Below, piece by piece: positions 1 through 11,839 of a DNA stretch of 64,000 bases. A program made the translations under genes and the position numbers. The first letter of the stretch is position 1; each line of letters begins with the position of its first letter. The stretch comes from Phytophthora quininea (lineage: Eukaryota; Oomycota; Peronosporomycetes; Peronosporales; Peronosporaceae). The notes beneath the pieces are model-generated. The model saw nothing but the letters and a program-made list of their open reading frames with translations, had not been told where the DNA came from and searched no databases. The stretch is taken from positions 1 through 64,000 of the forward strand of contig JAAVTG010000001.1 of NCBI GenBank assembly GCA_011947345.1, in the 5' to 3' direction.

Positions 1-600
1 GCGACGTGCCGGGTCTTGAATGGATTTGAGGCGATCTTCGCCAAGGTGAGATCACCAAAGATGCCATCCGGATTGTCGCTGATGGCCAAGGCTAGCTTGT
101 CGCCTTTGTGAGCTCCAGCAGCAGCACGTCACCTTCAAGTGGGGTTATGTTGCGCCGAATACTTCCTGTCTGCAGCTTCGTGTGGACAAGGCCCTCGCCT
201 AAGTCTCGGTGTTGCCATTCGCCGTCGTCGTGCTCCATGAAGTAATCCAACGAATTCTTGAAAACCTGCGTCAAGCAAAGGGCAGTCGTGAAAGACACCT
301 CTCGGTTCGTAGATCCATGGCACGCACCGCGGCATAGTCGGTGACGTCAGCATCCCCAAGACGGTTTGTGTTCGACAGATACTCTGCTTCGTCCAGGTTG
401 TTCGTGCACCTGTGCTGGCACTTCTCATCAGTCTTCAAGTTCATTGTGCACCACAGCAGCAGCATCTTGGCGTTGCTTCTGGCTCTCTTGGTCTTCCAGC
501 CAAATTCGGAGCTTGCCTGCACTGCTCAAAATCGGGTGCGGGTAGAGGGCAAACGCGGTTACTCCGCACAGAGTTAACTCGGATATGATAGATTCTCTCG
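1..600 (-). pseudogene. Unnamed oomycete family (EDRxSKKQW / jelly-roll-like), copy 1, internally deleted
   Basis: This is the leftmost of five related genes in the window. The conserved first-exon stretch (GVTAF, then LRIWLEDQESQKQ) lies at about 430-560. The next exon holds the LSNTNRLGDADVTDY block and the hallmark VFKNSLDYFM, followed by TPLEGDVLLLEL. The reading then passes directly to KGDKLALAISDNPDGIFGD at 1-110, which is the extreme C-terminus in the sister copies. About 100 residues of coiled coil and sheet region found in copies 2 and 3 are therefore missing. The end runs off the window. Function is unknown. Homology to the sister copies is clear, and the deletion is seen directly. 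Confidence 0.6.
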
Positions 601-743
601 TGCAGCAAATTCCCAAGTGAGTGGAGAAAGATGGATATTTGTTGCCAATATTACACGGAATTCCCTGTTTCACGATTAACAGGTTAGCAAAACAATTGGG
701 AACTTGATTTCAATGTTACCCGACTTCAACGACTCCGGTGACT

Positions 744-1767
744 TTACTCTCCGATCTTGGCCATCGAGATGGTGGCACAGTCAACGACGCCGTGCTTATC
801 GGTGACAGCAGCAGCGAGCTCGTCGTCCTTACAAAACTGCTGGATGGTCACGATGGAGGCACTGGTCTTACGCAGGCCGACAACTCGCTCACGATCAGTA
901 AACTCATTGCTTTTCAGCAGCTCGACGTGTCCGCAGCTTGATCGTGGCGTCAAGAAGACCCGCGCCGTATAACGTACCACCCGGACATCAGCAGACGTAC
1001 TTCGTATCCTCCATGTGAAAGCAGCAAGCTGTTGTTTGCCTTACCATTGAAGCGGATCCGCTTGTTTTGATCCACTTCTGCCGGGACGGCGGAATCCGTC
1101 TTCAGGAACACAAACTCGCTCCAGAATCTGTCGGGTTGGGGATCCTGGCCATCGCTTGCATTTTGCATTTTCTCGTCGACATCCCGGAGTCTGGCCTCCA
1201 TGATGTCGATATGTTCAAGCGAAATGGGGTTAAGACGGAACGTGTAGCTGGCGGTCCAAGCCGATCCAAGCACGCGAACCTTCACGGACAGTCGCAGCTC
1301 TAAAATGTCTCCTTCAAGCGGAGTCAAGGTGCGGCGGATCTTCCTGGCTATGTCGGTTTGGGAGTATCAACCTTCTCCTCGTTGGCATCATCGGCGTGCA
1401 TCAAGTAGTCCAAGAAGTTTTTGAAAACCTGGTTCGACATACAACGATCAGTCTCTATGCAAAGAATTCTCTACAGCACAACTTTACTGTGGTGAAGTCA
1501 TTGAGATTAGCGCTAGCGATTCGGTTGGTGCTCGTCAGGTAGTTGGTGTCATCCAGGTATCCAGTGTGCCTACAACCAAGAACGGGTGCTCGCAAAGTTA
1601 GCTCGCACAGCACCAAGTACTCGCGCATGATTTGCCATTGTTTCTTGCTCTTGCGGTCCTCCATCCAAATATTAAGTTTGTCGGCGTTGCATGAAATGGA
1701 GTAAGAGGTATGTCGGCGGCGACGGAGGCGCGAAAGCAGTCACTCCGCGTTGAATGATCTCCACCAT
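744..1767 (-). CDS. Unnamed oomycete family, copy 2
   Basis: The start ATG at 1767 opens MVEIIQRGVTAFAPP. It is followed by a cytosine-rich stretch and the family signature NIWMEDRKSKKQWQ at the end of exon 1. A second exon region (about 1440-1600) carries the LTSTN block. The third carries TPLEGDILELRLSVKVRV, ASYTFRLNPISLEHIDIMEARLRDV, and then a C-terminal sheet-like domain (SHGGYEVRLLMSGW, RYTARVFLTP) ending at the stop at 744. The C-terminal GxYxV strands followed by T.ASIVTIQQF resemble a C1q/TNF-like jelly roll, but this is inference from the residue pattern. The frame breaks once, at the CCC run 980-982; one extra base joins both halves. No enzyme motif or signal peptide was seen. Confidence 0.6.
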
Positions 1768-2244
1768 GCTGTCCTGTCGGTAGATGCAAAAGCGCTGCCA
1801 GCCTCACGGGAGATGACGCAACGAATATGGGACGGACATCAACGATGTCGACCCAACATGGCAGTTAATAGCGTTAAGATTCAGTGCCGTTATCGCAAGC
1901 TCACCAGTGACCATTTTTGAGAGCCAAGGTGCAAGCCAGACGTGGATGCACATAGGAGTGCAGCGACATCATGGTGACTCCCCAGTGCCACATTCATGAT
2001 TAACCAGGTGCGATAGCCGACTGCCACTGCTCACTTCTCAATTTGTTTCCTAGCTCTACAACATCTATGCACCCCCAATGGTCATGAAGACCACGTTGAA
2101 AGAAGTCAAATCGTCAGTGCATTCACTTTTGTTTTACCCTTGCACGACAATACGATATCAAGCAACTCCATAGTGTCCCCTCTTGACTTGGATTCTTTAC
2201 AAACACAGAAAACGAATTCCACAAACAACTCCCGACGACGTGAC
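1768..2244. other. Spacer between family copies 2 and 3
   Basis: No supported gene was found in this 477-base stretch. It must contain the promoter of copy 2 (minus strand) and the 3' end of copy 3. No initiator match was clear enough to report. Confidence 0.5.
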
Positions 2245-3306
2245 TCACATTCCAGTCTTTGCTGCGGTGATACCATCAAAAATGGCCTCACCTGGGGCGT
2301 TGGTGATAGCCACAGTTAAAACATCGTCCTTGAAAATGTAGAAGGTATCCGCGATGGACACGCTCGTCTGCTGCTTGCCAACGAAGACAACATAGTCGCT
2401 CTCCAAACAATTGCCTTCCGGTCCAGTCGAACCACTCCTCCACTTTTCTTGGGTTTCAAAAACACCTTCATGTTGACAGCATAATACCCAGAGACGAGAA
2501 AGCGTATCCCAAAGCCGTGGTTGACCAGCTCAAAGCCATCGTCGTCGATATTTTTCCAGCAAAGCTGGCCTTTGAAGTCAAGTAGCTCCGGATCGACCGC
2601 ATCCACTGAATGGTACAGCATTTCCTGTCTTTTCAGCTGGTTTTCGACATCCCGCAGCTGGTTCTGGAGATTTAGGACTTTGGCTTCCAACATGTCAATT
2701 CTCTCTAATGAAATCGGTTGCAGTTGGAATTGATACGTCGCCGACCAGGCAGACTCGAACACTCGGATCTTTACAGACAGCTCCAAGAGCAATGCGTTAT
2801 TGTCTAGTGGCGCTAATTTTCTTCGGAGAGGTCCCTGCTTCAACGCCACTCGATTGAGACGTTGACCCCACGAATCTCGCAGTTGATCTTCGTCGTCGTC
2901 ACTCTCCTCCAAGTGCTGCATTAAATCGTCCAGCGAGTTCTTGAAAACCTGAAGGTGATTTTCAAATAAAAATATCATATAAATGTTGTAAAACTCAGCT
3001 GTGGAGTTTGACTCGACCAACCTGAACGTATCCCACCACGTCGGCAGTTGGGATGGTGTTGGTGCTCGTCAGATATGCGTCTTTTCCAGGATGTTGGTGC
3101 TCCTATCGTAGAAAAGAAAATGTAAACATGAGTATTCTATTCAACTGATGCAAGTTTCTTTGTTATTTACCACTGCTTCTTGCTGTCTCGGTCCTCCAGG
3201 CAGATGCGGAGCTTATCGGCTCGGCAGGACATCGCGTAGCGGAACTGCGGGCCGGTGGCAGACCGAACGCCGTCACACCGCGCTCAATGATGTCCGTCAT
3301 TTGCAT
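2245..3306 (-). CDS. Unnamed oomycete family, copy 3 (best preserved)
   Basis: The start at 3306 gives MQMTDIIERGVTAFG, then RADKLRICLEDRDSKKQW closes exon 1. The main exon (about 2300-2960) reads VFKNSLDDLMQHLEESDDDED, then RRKLAPLDNNALLLELSVKI, a heptad-like EAKVLNLQNQLRDVENQLKR segment likely to form a coiled coil, and the sheet domain (LCWKNIDDDGFELV, RFLVSGYYAV, VFLKPKKSGGVVRLDR). One extra base in the GG/CC run at 2414-2415 continues the frame through ESDYVVFVGKQQTSVSIADT to KTGM and a stop at 2245. The order is therefore N-terminal signature, acidic linker, beta block, coiled coil and jelly-roll-like C-terminus. It is adjacent to and codirectional with copies 1 and 2, so this is a tandem array. 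Function is unknown. Confidence 0.65.
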
Positions 3307-3383
3307 ATTCCAAAGTGAGTTAATTCTTGTAGCATTGATTGGACAATATTTAATGTTGAAGTTGGTGTAGCCATATCAACTTG

Positions 3384-6211
3384 TCATTGCTGTTGGGTCC
3401 AACTTCTCACAAGCGTCCTCAAAGCGTAGGCGGCCTCCGGTGCATGCGGTCGGTCATCAGCATTCACCGACAAGCATCGATCTGCCAGTTCTCGAAGACC
3501 GGTGGGACAACCTCCACCGAAACGAGGACGCAGCGTCCCCATCGCCACCTTCTGCAGAATCGCCACGTCCGACAACGGACTCCCGTCGGAGCTGCACTCT
3601 CCGTCGTACGGAAGCGCATGGGTGTCGAGTTCGGACAACATCACACCGAAGCTGAAAATGTCGGCGGATGGACCGTAGCTCCTGCTGCTGAGCACTTCGG
3701 GCGCCAACCACCGAGCCGTGCCCACCCCTCTCGTCATCGTGTCCTCCAACGACCTGTATCGAGACGACCCAAAGTCCGTCAGTTTGGCACGCAGTTCACC
3801 CGACACAATCGTTTCTTCATCCGACAGAGTCGACAACAAAACATTTCGAGACTTGAGGTCGCGGTGCACCACCGGCGGATCGAACGAGTGCACGTACACG
3901 AGAGCGTCGATGACGTCGGTCGCGATTCTCACTTTCTGGGATGTCCACTCTCTCGGCGTCGACGCATCAACCAGGTAGTCTCGCAGATCTCCACCTTCCA
4001 TGTACTCGAACAGAGCCTGCAGGTCGGTGGCAACCGTCCACGCAGCCCCGATGAGTCTGACGATGTTCGGGTGGTCGAACTTGGCCACCAACTTGATCTC
4101 GTCTGCGAACGCTCGGTTGGTGTCTTTCGTGGCATGGTCTTTTCGGAGTCTCTTTGATGCACAGAGCTGTGAGTCGCGGTATTTGACGAGCCAAACGTCT
4201 CCCCATGCTCCACTTCCAATCTTTCTGACGTCTTGAATATCTTCTGGTCGTAGTAATAATTGCAGCATTTCGTCGTCTTTCCAAAGCAAGATGGTGTCAG
4301 AGTCGTCGCTGCGGTATTGTTTACGACGGTATTTCATTCTCCACACGAAAACAGCAACAACGACCACCACAATCAGCACCCCCACCAGTGCACCAACTAT
4401 CAATCCCGTTCTGGTCTCGTTGGTGGACGTATTGGGCGTAGTGGATGATGAGGCACTGTCGATGAAGTCTTCGACGCAGACTGCTACGTGATATCGGGCG
4501 TCATATATGTTTGTTACCGTGATATTCTTCGGTGAACCTTCGCAACTGGCTTGTATGTCAAAGTCGTCCTGACTCGCATACAATCTCGACAGGTTGGTCA
4601 AGAAGTCAAACTGTGTTTGGTTGATCCGTGTCGATAATTTCCGCTTGCCATCCCGCAAATCTCTAACAACAATGAGAATGAGTTTGCAAGATAGTACAGA
4701 AGGTATCAACGTACAACTCGGAGAGGTGGGACAGCTCGTAAATAGCGGTCGGAATCTTGCTCAGATTGTGGTTCCTCAGGTATCTGTGTCGTTAAACTTT
4801 AATCCAGTGAAGTATTACACATCCCCAGCGTTTCAATCGCCAACTTACAAAGAACCGAGCTTTGGCAGAACAGCTTCAAACGACTCGATCTCATTTCCAT
4901 TGAGACTTCTAATCATTCAGCAAGTTGTTAGTATAGCGAGTTTTAAGCGAACGAACCGTCGATTGAAGCTCACAGGATGTCAAGATTCTTAAAGTAGAAG
5001 GAAGAATTGACTGCACGGATAGCATTTCCATCTAGATCACTGCATATCACGACAGTGTTAACGAAACACTCAAATACCTAGTGCATACAAGAGCATTAGA
5101 GACTTACAGATCTGTCAAGTTCTGGTTGTTGACCAAAACCTTTGGGATTGCTGTCAACGCGTTATTGGACAAGGTCCTGCCATCAAATTAGCTCTTAGCG
5201 TTCGTGTGCAATTTCAAAAAAAAAATGGCAAATACGAACACGCTTTCTAAGTTGTTGAAAAAATTGCCTTCGAAACTGGCGAGGTTATTGTCCTTCAAGT
5301 CTCTGTAGAAAGGAGAAACAAAAAACAAAACTTGTCAGCCCAAGAAAGGAGTATCGCTGTTGCCGCCTTACAGATTTGTCACGGAGAAGAGTGTGGATTC
5401 GTTCTCGACGCGGGTGAGGTAGTTTCCGTTCAAATCGCTACCATATCAAGTTAGATATCATTCGGAATACCAACGCACAATAGCTAGCAACAGACAGAAA
5501 GTAGAGCGGGCCCATATCGCTGAGCTGAGAAGGAAATTCAGTCAACAAACAGTTGGAAAGAACCACATTGGACAGGTTGGACGGCAGCATAGACGCGAGG
5601 TAGTCCACAGCTTCACCAAGGTTGATACTCGCCAAAGTCACGATGGTGACTTGCTCCTGGGAAGATATGAGGTCGGAGCCGAAGCTGACCTTCACGACCT
5701 TCCCTTGACATAATAGTTACCGCCCTCGTTGCCCCCAGCAATAGATCTAAGCACCGCAAAATAAAAAAGTTAGTTCTCGACCACCACCACAATGGACTCA
5801 CCCTCACAGTTCGGTCACATTGGAGCTGAGCGTGAGCGGCCCGACCGCCGAGACGTTATCGTTGGACACTCCTGCGCCGTAGCTGACGGCCGCCACCTCG
5901 ACGTCGTAGTTGGAATCGATTTTCCTCGCCTCGACCTCCTCGTCGCTCTGGTACTCGCCGAAGCCGATAGTCACGGCCACGGTGAAGTCGGCTGCGTGAA
6001 AGCACAGGTACTGGCACGTGTCCTGGCCGTCGGTCACACAGTTGGTGCAGTCGGCAGCGGCATCGAAGACGACGCAGACGTCGCAGAGACCGCCACAGTC
6101 GGATGTGATCTCATGTTGTACAGTCGAACAGGACCCCGAACTCTGGGAGGACACTGGGGATGCCGAAGCTGCAATCACCAGCGCTATGCCGACTAACCAC
6201 GACCGATGCAT
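3384..6211 (-). CDS. LRR receptor-like kinase (TKL type), gene 1 of a divergent pair
   Basis: This is a multi-exon receptor kinase. Exon 1 (start ATG 6211) encodes a signal peptide (MHRSWLVGIALVIAASASPV) and a cysteine-rich cap with CDVCVVFDAAADCTNC. Short exons separated by introns of roughly 50-80 bases then encode leucine-rich repeats (for example LNGNYLTRVENESTLF, LSNNALTAIPKVL, LNGNEIESFEAVLPKLGSL). The last large exon (from about 4670) carries a juxtamembrane region, a transmembrane helix (GLIVGALVGVLIVVVVVAVF) and a complete kinase: P-loop IGSGAWGDVW, catalytic lysine in CASKRLRKD, HRDLKSRNVLL, TDFGSS and WLAPEVL. All catalytic residues are present, so an active Ser/Thr kinase at the plasma membrane is expected. 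The ligand is unknown. Confidence 0.85.
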
Positions 6212-6436
6212 TTTGCTCTTTGGCAAAGAACTCAAACTGCCAATTTCCAATCGACCCCCTCGTAGCTACATCGCCCAAAACCTGTGGGGCGTTTCCAAGC
6301 AATGAATCTGTGGCGTGAACCCAATCACTGGTAGCTTCATGTAGGTATCGAGGCGGGCGTCCCCATGTGTCTAGGTGCAGTGGACACTTGTCTTTGCATT
6401 TAAGAGATTCTCGACAGCGGAGAAGGCGTCGACAGC
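6212..6436. promoter_or_regulatory. Bidirectional promoter between the divergent receptor kinases
   Basis: Only 225 bases separate the start codons of the two head-to-head kinase genes, so both promoters must lie here or overlap the coding ends. No consensus oomycete initiator stands out. The element is inferred from gene layout alone. Confidence 0.5.
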
Positions 6437-9305
6437 ATGTTGCTCGCCTTCCTGATGACTGTGCTCACGGGTCTGCTGTTGCTAGTCCCGACGTCCTCCC
6501 AGAGTTCGGGGTCCTGTTCGACTGTACAACATGAGATCACATCCGACTGTGGCGGTCTCTGCGACGTCTGCGTCGTCTTCGATGCCGCTGCCGACTGCAC
6601 CAACTGTGTGACCGACGGCCAGGACACGTGCCAGTACCTGTGCTTTCACGCAGCCGACTTCACCGTGGCCGTGACTATCGGCTTCGGCGAGTACCAGAGC
6701 GACGAGGAGGTCGAGGCGAGGAAAATCGATTCCAACTACGACGTCGAGGTGGCGGCCGTCAGCTACGGCGCAGGAGTGTCCAACGATAACGTCTCGGCGG
6801 TCGGGCCGCTCGCGCTCAGCTCCAATGTGACCGAACTGTGAGACCGATTCGATCTGGGGGTGGTCGACAGCTAATCTTTTTAAATGTTTCGATGCTTAGA
6901 ATCATTGCTGGAGGCAACAAGGATGGCAATTACGTCAAGGGAAGGTCGTGAGCGTTAACTTCGACTCCGACTTTAACTCTTCCCTGCTCGTTGTGATTTT
7001 GGCGAGCATCAATCTTGGCGACACTGTGGACAAGATTTCTTCCTTGGTACCTCCGGCTGTCTGGAGGCTAGAACTTCCCAACTGCCTCCTGACGCAGTTT
7101 CCGAGCAATGTCAACAACATGTCTTCTCTTACTATGCTGTAAGCATCTCTGGAAGCTGGGGATACGTACTGTAAACTCACTGAGTTTTGCTTTCTTGTGG
7201 TTAGCAACTTGACTGGAAATCACATCACGAGCATCGACAGCGTTGAGAACTCTTTCATAACTGACTTGTGAGATCCCAAAGCTCGTTTGTGCTGTATGGT
7301 ACTGACTTGTTGGTGGCTTGTTGCTCTAGATATATTGCGGATAACAACATCACCAGCTTTGACGGCTCGCTTTTCAGCAAATTGTATATTCTGTAAGTGG
7401 TGCTTCTGTTCACAGCTCTATCAGGAATTTGGTCACTTCAAAGCTTCTCAAAAATGTGCCATTAGATCACTAAACAACAACGCGTTGACGACGATCCCGA
7501 AATCTCTGCCCAACATCTTGACGTTAGTCCAACTGTACGTTGCTGGTGTTGCGTGCTCTAGTACTTGTTACGATAACGATGTTAGCTATGAACAGCTACT
7601 TGGACGGAAACTTTATTCGTTCAGTTGAGGCCACTATCTCTTCTCGAAGTCTTCAAATTCTGTACGTCCGTTGGTACGTTCTCAAGGCAAATGACTGGGC
7701 TGATTAGAGTATATCTGCAGGAGTCTTCGCAACAACAGCGTCGAGACGTTTGAAGCTGTTTTCCCGCAGCTGGGTAGCTTGTGCGTCCAGACATAAAAAC
7801 TTCTTGATTTTCACTGCTACCTAACAGTCAACAGTATCTAAGGTATTTTATTTTGTGCGCAGGTACTTAGGATACCACAATTTCAGCAAAATCCCCGACA
7901 CAATTTATGAACAGTCCGATCTCAGGGTCCTGTACGTCTTATGGAGGAATTTTCAGCGTTGGTAAATTATTTATGGCTCTATGTGTCCTGCAACGAACAG
8001 GGAAATACAGCATGGAGAGCAGAAAGTCTCGTCACGGATCAACCAGACACAGTTTGGATTCCTCTACAATCTCGGCACATTTTACGTGACTCAGGATGAT
8101 TTGGACAGTACTGAAAGTTGTGAAGGCTCGCTGTCGAATTTGACAGGGACCAGTCTTGACGACAATACTGTCGCCAACGTGACATTCTGTGTTGTTGCCG
8201 CTGAGAGCAGATCCTCTTCGTCAGCTCAAACACCGTCGCAAGCCGCCAGTGGCAGTGGGAATCATCTGCCAGCAGTACTGGCATTAAACCAGGACTGGTC
8301 GCTGGTGTCGTTGCCGGTGCGGTGATCATCTTACTCGTCGGCGTGTATCTGTGGCGTAAGAATATTTCAAAGTCTCGAATGGCCGATCAGGATGCCAACA
8401 GTGTCCCGCTATGGAAAGACAACGAAATGCTGCAATTATTACTACGACCAGAAGATATTCAAGACGTCAGAAAGATTGGAAGTGGAGCATGGGGAGACGT
8501 TTGGCTCGTCAAGTACCGCGACTCACAGCTCTGTGCATCAAAGAGACTCCGAAAAGACCATGCCACGAAAGACACCAACCGAGCGTTCGCAGACGAGATC
8601 AAGTTGGTGGCCAAGTTCGACCACCCGAACATCGTCAGACTCATCGGGGCTGCGTGGACGGTTGCCACCGACCTGCAGGCTCTGTTCGAGTACATGGAAG
8701 GTGGAGATCTGCGAGACTACCTGGTTGATGCGTCGACGCCGAGAGAGTGGACATCCCAGAAAGTGAGAATCGCGACCGACGTCATCGACGCTCTCGTGTA
8801 CGTGCACTCGTTCGATCCGCCGGTGGTGCACCGCGACCTCAAGTCTCGAAATGTTTTGTTGTCGACTCTGTCGGGTGAAGAAACGATTGTGTCGGGTGAA
8901 CTGCGTGCCAAACTGACGGACTTTGGGTCGTCTCGATACAGGTCGTTGGAGGACACGATGACGAGAGGGGTGGGCACGGCTCGGTGGTTGGCGCCCGAAG
9001 TGCTCAGCAGCAGGAGCTACGGTCCATCCGCCGACATTTTCAGCTTCGGTGTGATGTTGTCCGAACTCGACACCCATGCGCTTCCGTACGACGGAGAGTG
9101 CAGCTCCGACGGGAGTCCGTTGTCGGACGTGGCGATTCTGCAGAAGGTGGCGATGGGGACGCTGCGTCCTCGTTTTGGTGGAGGTTGTCCCACCGGTCTT
9201 CGAGAACTGGCAGATCGATGCTTGTCGGTGAATGCTGATGACCGACCGCATGCATTGGAGGCCGCCTACGCATTAAGGACAATGACAAGAGGTTTGGACC
9301 GGTAG
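6437..9305 (+). CDS. LRR receptor-like kinase (TKL type), gene 2 of a divergent pair
   Basis: This is the mirror-image paralog of the neighbouring minus-strand kinase. It has its own signal peptide (MLLAFLMTVLTGLLLLVPTS), followed by the same cysteine-rich cap almost residue for residue. LRR exons from about 6930 to 7930 (for example LTGNHITSIDSVENSF, IADNNITSFDGSLFSKL, LRNNSVETFEAVFPQLGSL) are clearly homologous but diverged. The membrane segment is VVAGAVIILLVGVYLW at about 8300-8350. The kinase from about 8425 is nearly identical to gene 1 (IGSGAWGDVW, CASKRLRKD, HRDLKSRNVLL, TDFGSS, APEVL); the substitutions I noticed inside it are few, for example LSGEE against LSDEE. The juxtamembrane frame breaks at GGG 8257-8259, and one added G restores ESSASSTGIKPGLVAG leading into the membrane helix. 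Confidence 0.83.
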
Positions 9306-9391
9306 TTTAACGAATACTATCGTGGATCAGGTTTGATTTCTTAATCAATTTCCGCTGCAGGTTTCTCGTGACGATCAAGTCGAAACTCAAC

Positions 9392-10096
9392 TCAACTGCG
9401 CTTCCTCTTCTGTCTCTGCTTGAGTACCTTTAATTCTTCCTTGACGTCACGAAGGTGCGCCTCCAGGATGTCGGCCCTCTCGAGCGCCACCGGCTCGAGT
9501 TGAAACGCGTACTTGAGGGTCCAATCCAACGAATTTGCTTTTACCGTCACAAGCAGCTCCAGTCGCAGTGCTTCGTTCTCTGCTGGAATCAACTTGCGTA
9601 GCATCTTGCCTCCTCGCACTTTGATCATCATGCGTTCCTTGCACCGATTGAAATGGTCGACCTCATTGTCTGAGTCCTCACTGGAAGATGAGTCCAAATC
9701 GGAAGCAGAGTCCGAGTCGTTGCTGTCATTCATCAAGTCGTCCAGAGCACTCGCAAAAAGCTGAATATATACGTTTAAGTTCTTCGAAATATGACAAAAA
9801 GGAGACGAAATCGTACCGTGACGTATTGATCCAAAGTCGCGTTTGCAATGATGTTGCTTCGGGTCACGAAATCTTCTTCTCCATCCCAGGAGGAACGCCT
9901 AAAGCGCAAAATGTATCAGAAGAAGAGACGATAATAACCCAGCCGATTTGGGTTTATCCGCACCACTGCTTCTTGCTTTTCAATCCTCTAGCCAAAAGCT
10001 CAGCGTCTTCGCTTTGGCTGAGATCGAATACGAAAACATGCGAGGCGGGGACGGGAACATCGTCACGCCACTGCTAACTTTTTCGATAGACGTCAT
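9392..10096 (-). pseudogene. Unnamed oomycete family, copy 4, C-terminally truncated
   Basis: The start at 10096 gives MTSIEKVSSGVTMFPSPP, then SISAKAKTLSFWLED and, after a one-base slip, KSKKQWCG: the exon-1 signature of the family. The second exon region (about 9800-9870) reads TRSNIIANATLDQYVT. The third reads ALDDLMNDSNDSDSAS with a long acidic Ser/Asp run, then RKLIPAENEALRLELLVTV, FQLEPVALERADILEAHLRD and a basic end (KQRQKRKRS). The jelly-roll-like C-terminal half present in copies 2, 3 and 5 is absent. The gene stops about 85 bases after the stop of the receptor kinase, tail to tail. Confidence 0.6.
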
Positions 10097-10494
10097 ACTG
10101 CAAGTTGGCTCCTCTTTCCCTCGTAATTTCTCGACTGAGGAAACTCAAACGACCTTAACCGGAAGAAATATTGTGACGGGAAATACTCGTGATTGATAGA
10201 TGTTATCACCCTGAACTCCAAGTATCGATTCATAACCAAACTTTCCAAGGCCCGGAATGCTCAATATGAAAAACGCAAGAATTTAAGCGGATGTGTTTAA
10301 GGTGGCGAACATCTTGGAAGGATGTTGCGGTTTCCGGATGGCAACTGCTGTATCATCCCGTGATCTTACTCGCTGAGGACGACTCAGCGCCAAGAAAGAC
10401 AAAGCTGGTCACTCGCAGATTTTCCTCGCCCCGCAAAATCAAGCCTCCAACCGACGCCTTTTCGCGTTCTCAAGCCATCACTGTCGCGTGCATC
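10097..10494. other. Spacer with no recognised gene
   Basis: This holds the upstream region of family copy 4 (minus strand) and the leader before the DIRS-like fragment. An open frame enters from 10291, but the part before the ATG at 10495 has no recognisable domain. Confidence 0.4.
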
Positions 10495-11135
10495 ATGGCC
10501 CGTCAACAAGTATCCAGTGGTCAGCTTTGCTTCCTAGGGCCTTCTCACGTTCCAGCCCTCGAAGTGTTCACATACGTGACGGTGGACAAGATTCAAGGTG
10601 CAACAGCAACGGTCCGAGTAGTGGGCCCTGGGGCCGGTGACAATGCTCAAGAATACGACGCCAAGGTGGCCGTGCTCCGCCATCGAGTCATCGACGTCAT
10701 GGAAGCCGACATGTGGCCTGGCTCCTTCGTAGGCCACCCGATAGCATTTGTCCAAACGTCGGGAACCCACTGCGATCAATGGGCGTACGGGTTGGTCACT
10801 GGTTACAGCATGTCCGGCAACACCGCCCACCTACACGTCAGAATTGGAGAAACAACACAGAAGATGACTCTCAGCGAACCCCTTCCGTTATCACCGCAGA
10901 CCGGCTGAACTATGCTCTGAGCACGGGATTGGGCGTCAACGTGACAGTTCTCAACACTGATGAGCTGCTTGACCGTCAAAACCAGGTGATCGTCGCGTGC
11001 GGCAAGAGTCGGTCAGGTATTCCTGCGAGTGTGACGTCCTCGATGCTGGGAGTACCATATGCCCCCGACGAGCTTGTTCCCCTCATCCGGCCCGATACTT
11101 TACAAATTGTTCACGTACGAAGGAAATTGAATTGA
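10495..11135 (+). pseudogene. DIRS-like element ORF1 fragment
   Basis: The ATG at 10495 opens MARQQVSSGQLCFLGPSHVP. The segment with SFVGHPIAFVQTSG and YGLVTGYSMSGNTAHLHV is laid out like the N-terminus of ORF1 in the complete DIRS-like element at 45.9 kb (SLLRRPVSAI, YGQVVSVSDGATTMRSGGHE). The frame breaks at CCCC 10879-10882; one added base continues into ITADRLNYALSTGLGVNVTV and ends at IVHVRRKLN. The peptide IVHVRR recurs at about 18385, so these are two related copies rather than two halves of one gene. Assignment to ORF1 rests on my visual alignment and is tentative. Confidence 0.4.
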
Positions 11136-11524
11136 TTAACTGTTTAGCGGATTTCTCGTCTTAAGGTGATAATCTATCTGTCCGTGAGAGTTACGTTCGT
11201 GTCGTCCACATGTGGTGCATGGGTACCGTGATATTATTTTCTGGCGGATCAAAGCCAAGTTTTTGCAGCACGCGGACCACAGCAGTGCGGTTGCAACGAA
11301 GCTCATGTGCGTGTTGGTAGAGGAATTGGTAGTGCCTCTTGAACGAGTTCAGCAGATTGAGAATATTTGACACTTCAGCTTTATCAAAGCGCTGAAGAGC
11401 TTTGGGGGAGGGCGGCGTAAAAGGAAGTGCCGTCCCCGCAGTTCAGGCGAATGGAGGCCACGTGGCCTCCTCAGCCGCCCTACGTCTACGTGTGTATTAA
11501 CTTAACTATGGCAATAGAAACTTC
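11136..11524. other. Spacer left of the tandem transposons
   Basis: A minus-strand open frame of 60 codons (11191-11373) contains LRCNRTAVVRVLQKLGFDPP. It looks like a helix-turn-helix style remnant, but I do not recognise it. Nothing else is supported. The last five bases (ACTTC) recur between the two transposon copies. Confidence 0.3.
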
Positions 11525-11839
11525 GGTTTGTCGAAAATGCCAGGGGATGTCCCGCCACCATCTCGACCAATCAGCACCATCGGCACCACCTGTACCTCCT
11601 TCGTCCCGTTCGTTTGTCCCGCTTCCCCCGCGTCCCCAGCAGATCGCGTTTGGGCTGACTGGCGTGCTCGACGTTCGACTTCGCCAAACTCCTGTTGCGC
11701 AGGCGAAGCGACTTATCACAGCCTCCTCGGGGCCTCTACTGCGCAGACACACATGACGAACAACCACTACAAGCAGCCTCCAGCATAGCGAGCGATAACG
11801 GGTACGTTTTGGCGATTCATTCAGACACGAAGAATCTGT

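Noticed and set aside
3381..4157. Large plus-strand ORF opposite the receptor kinase (and its mirror at 8538-9251)
   Set aside because: It is the antisense shadow of the kinase coding sequence, rich in Arg/His/Ser, without any domain.
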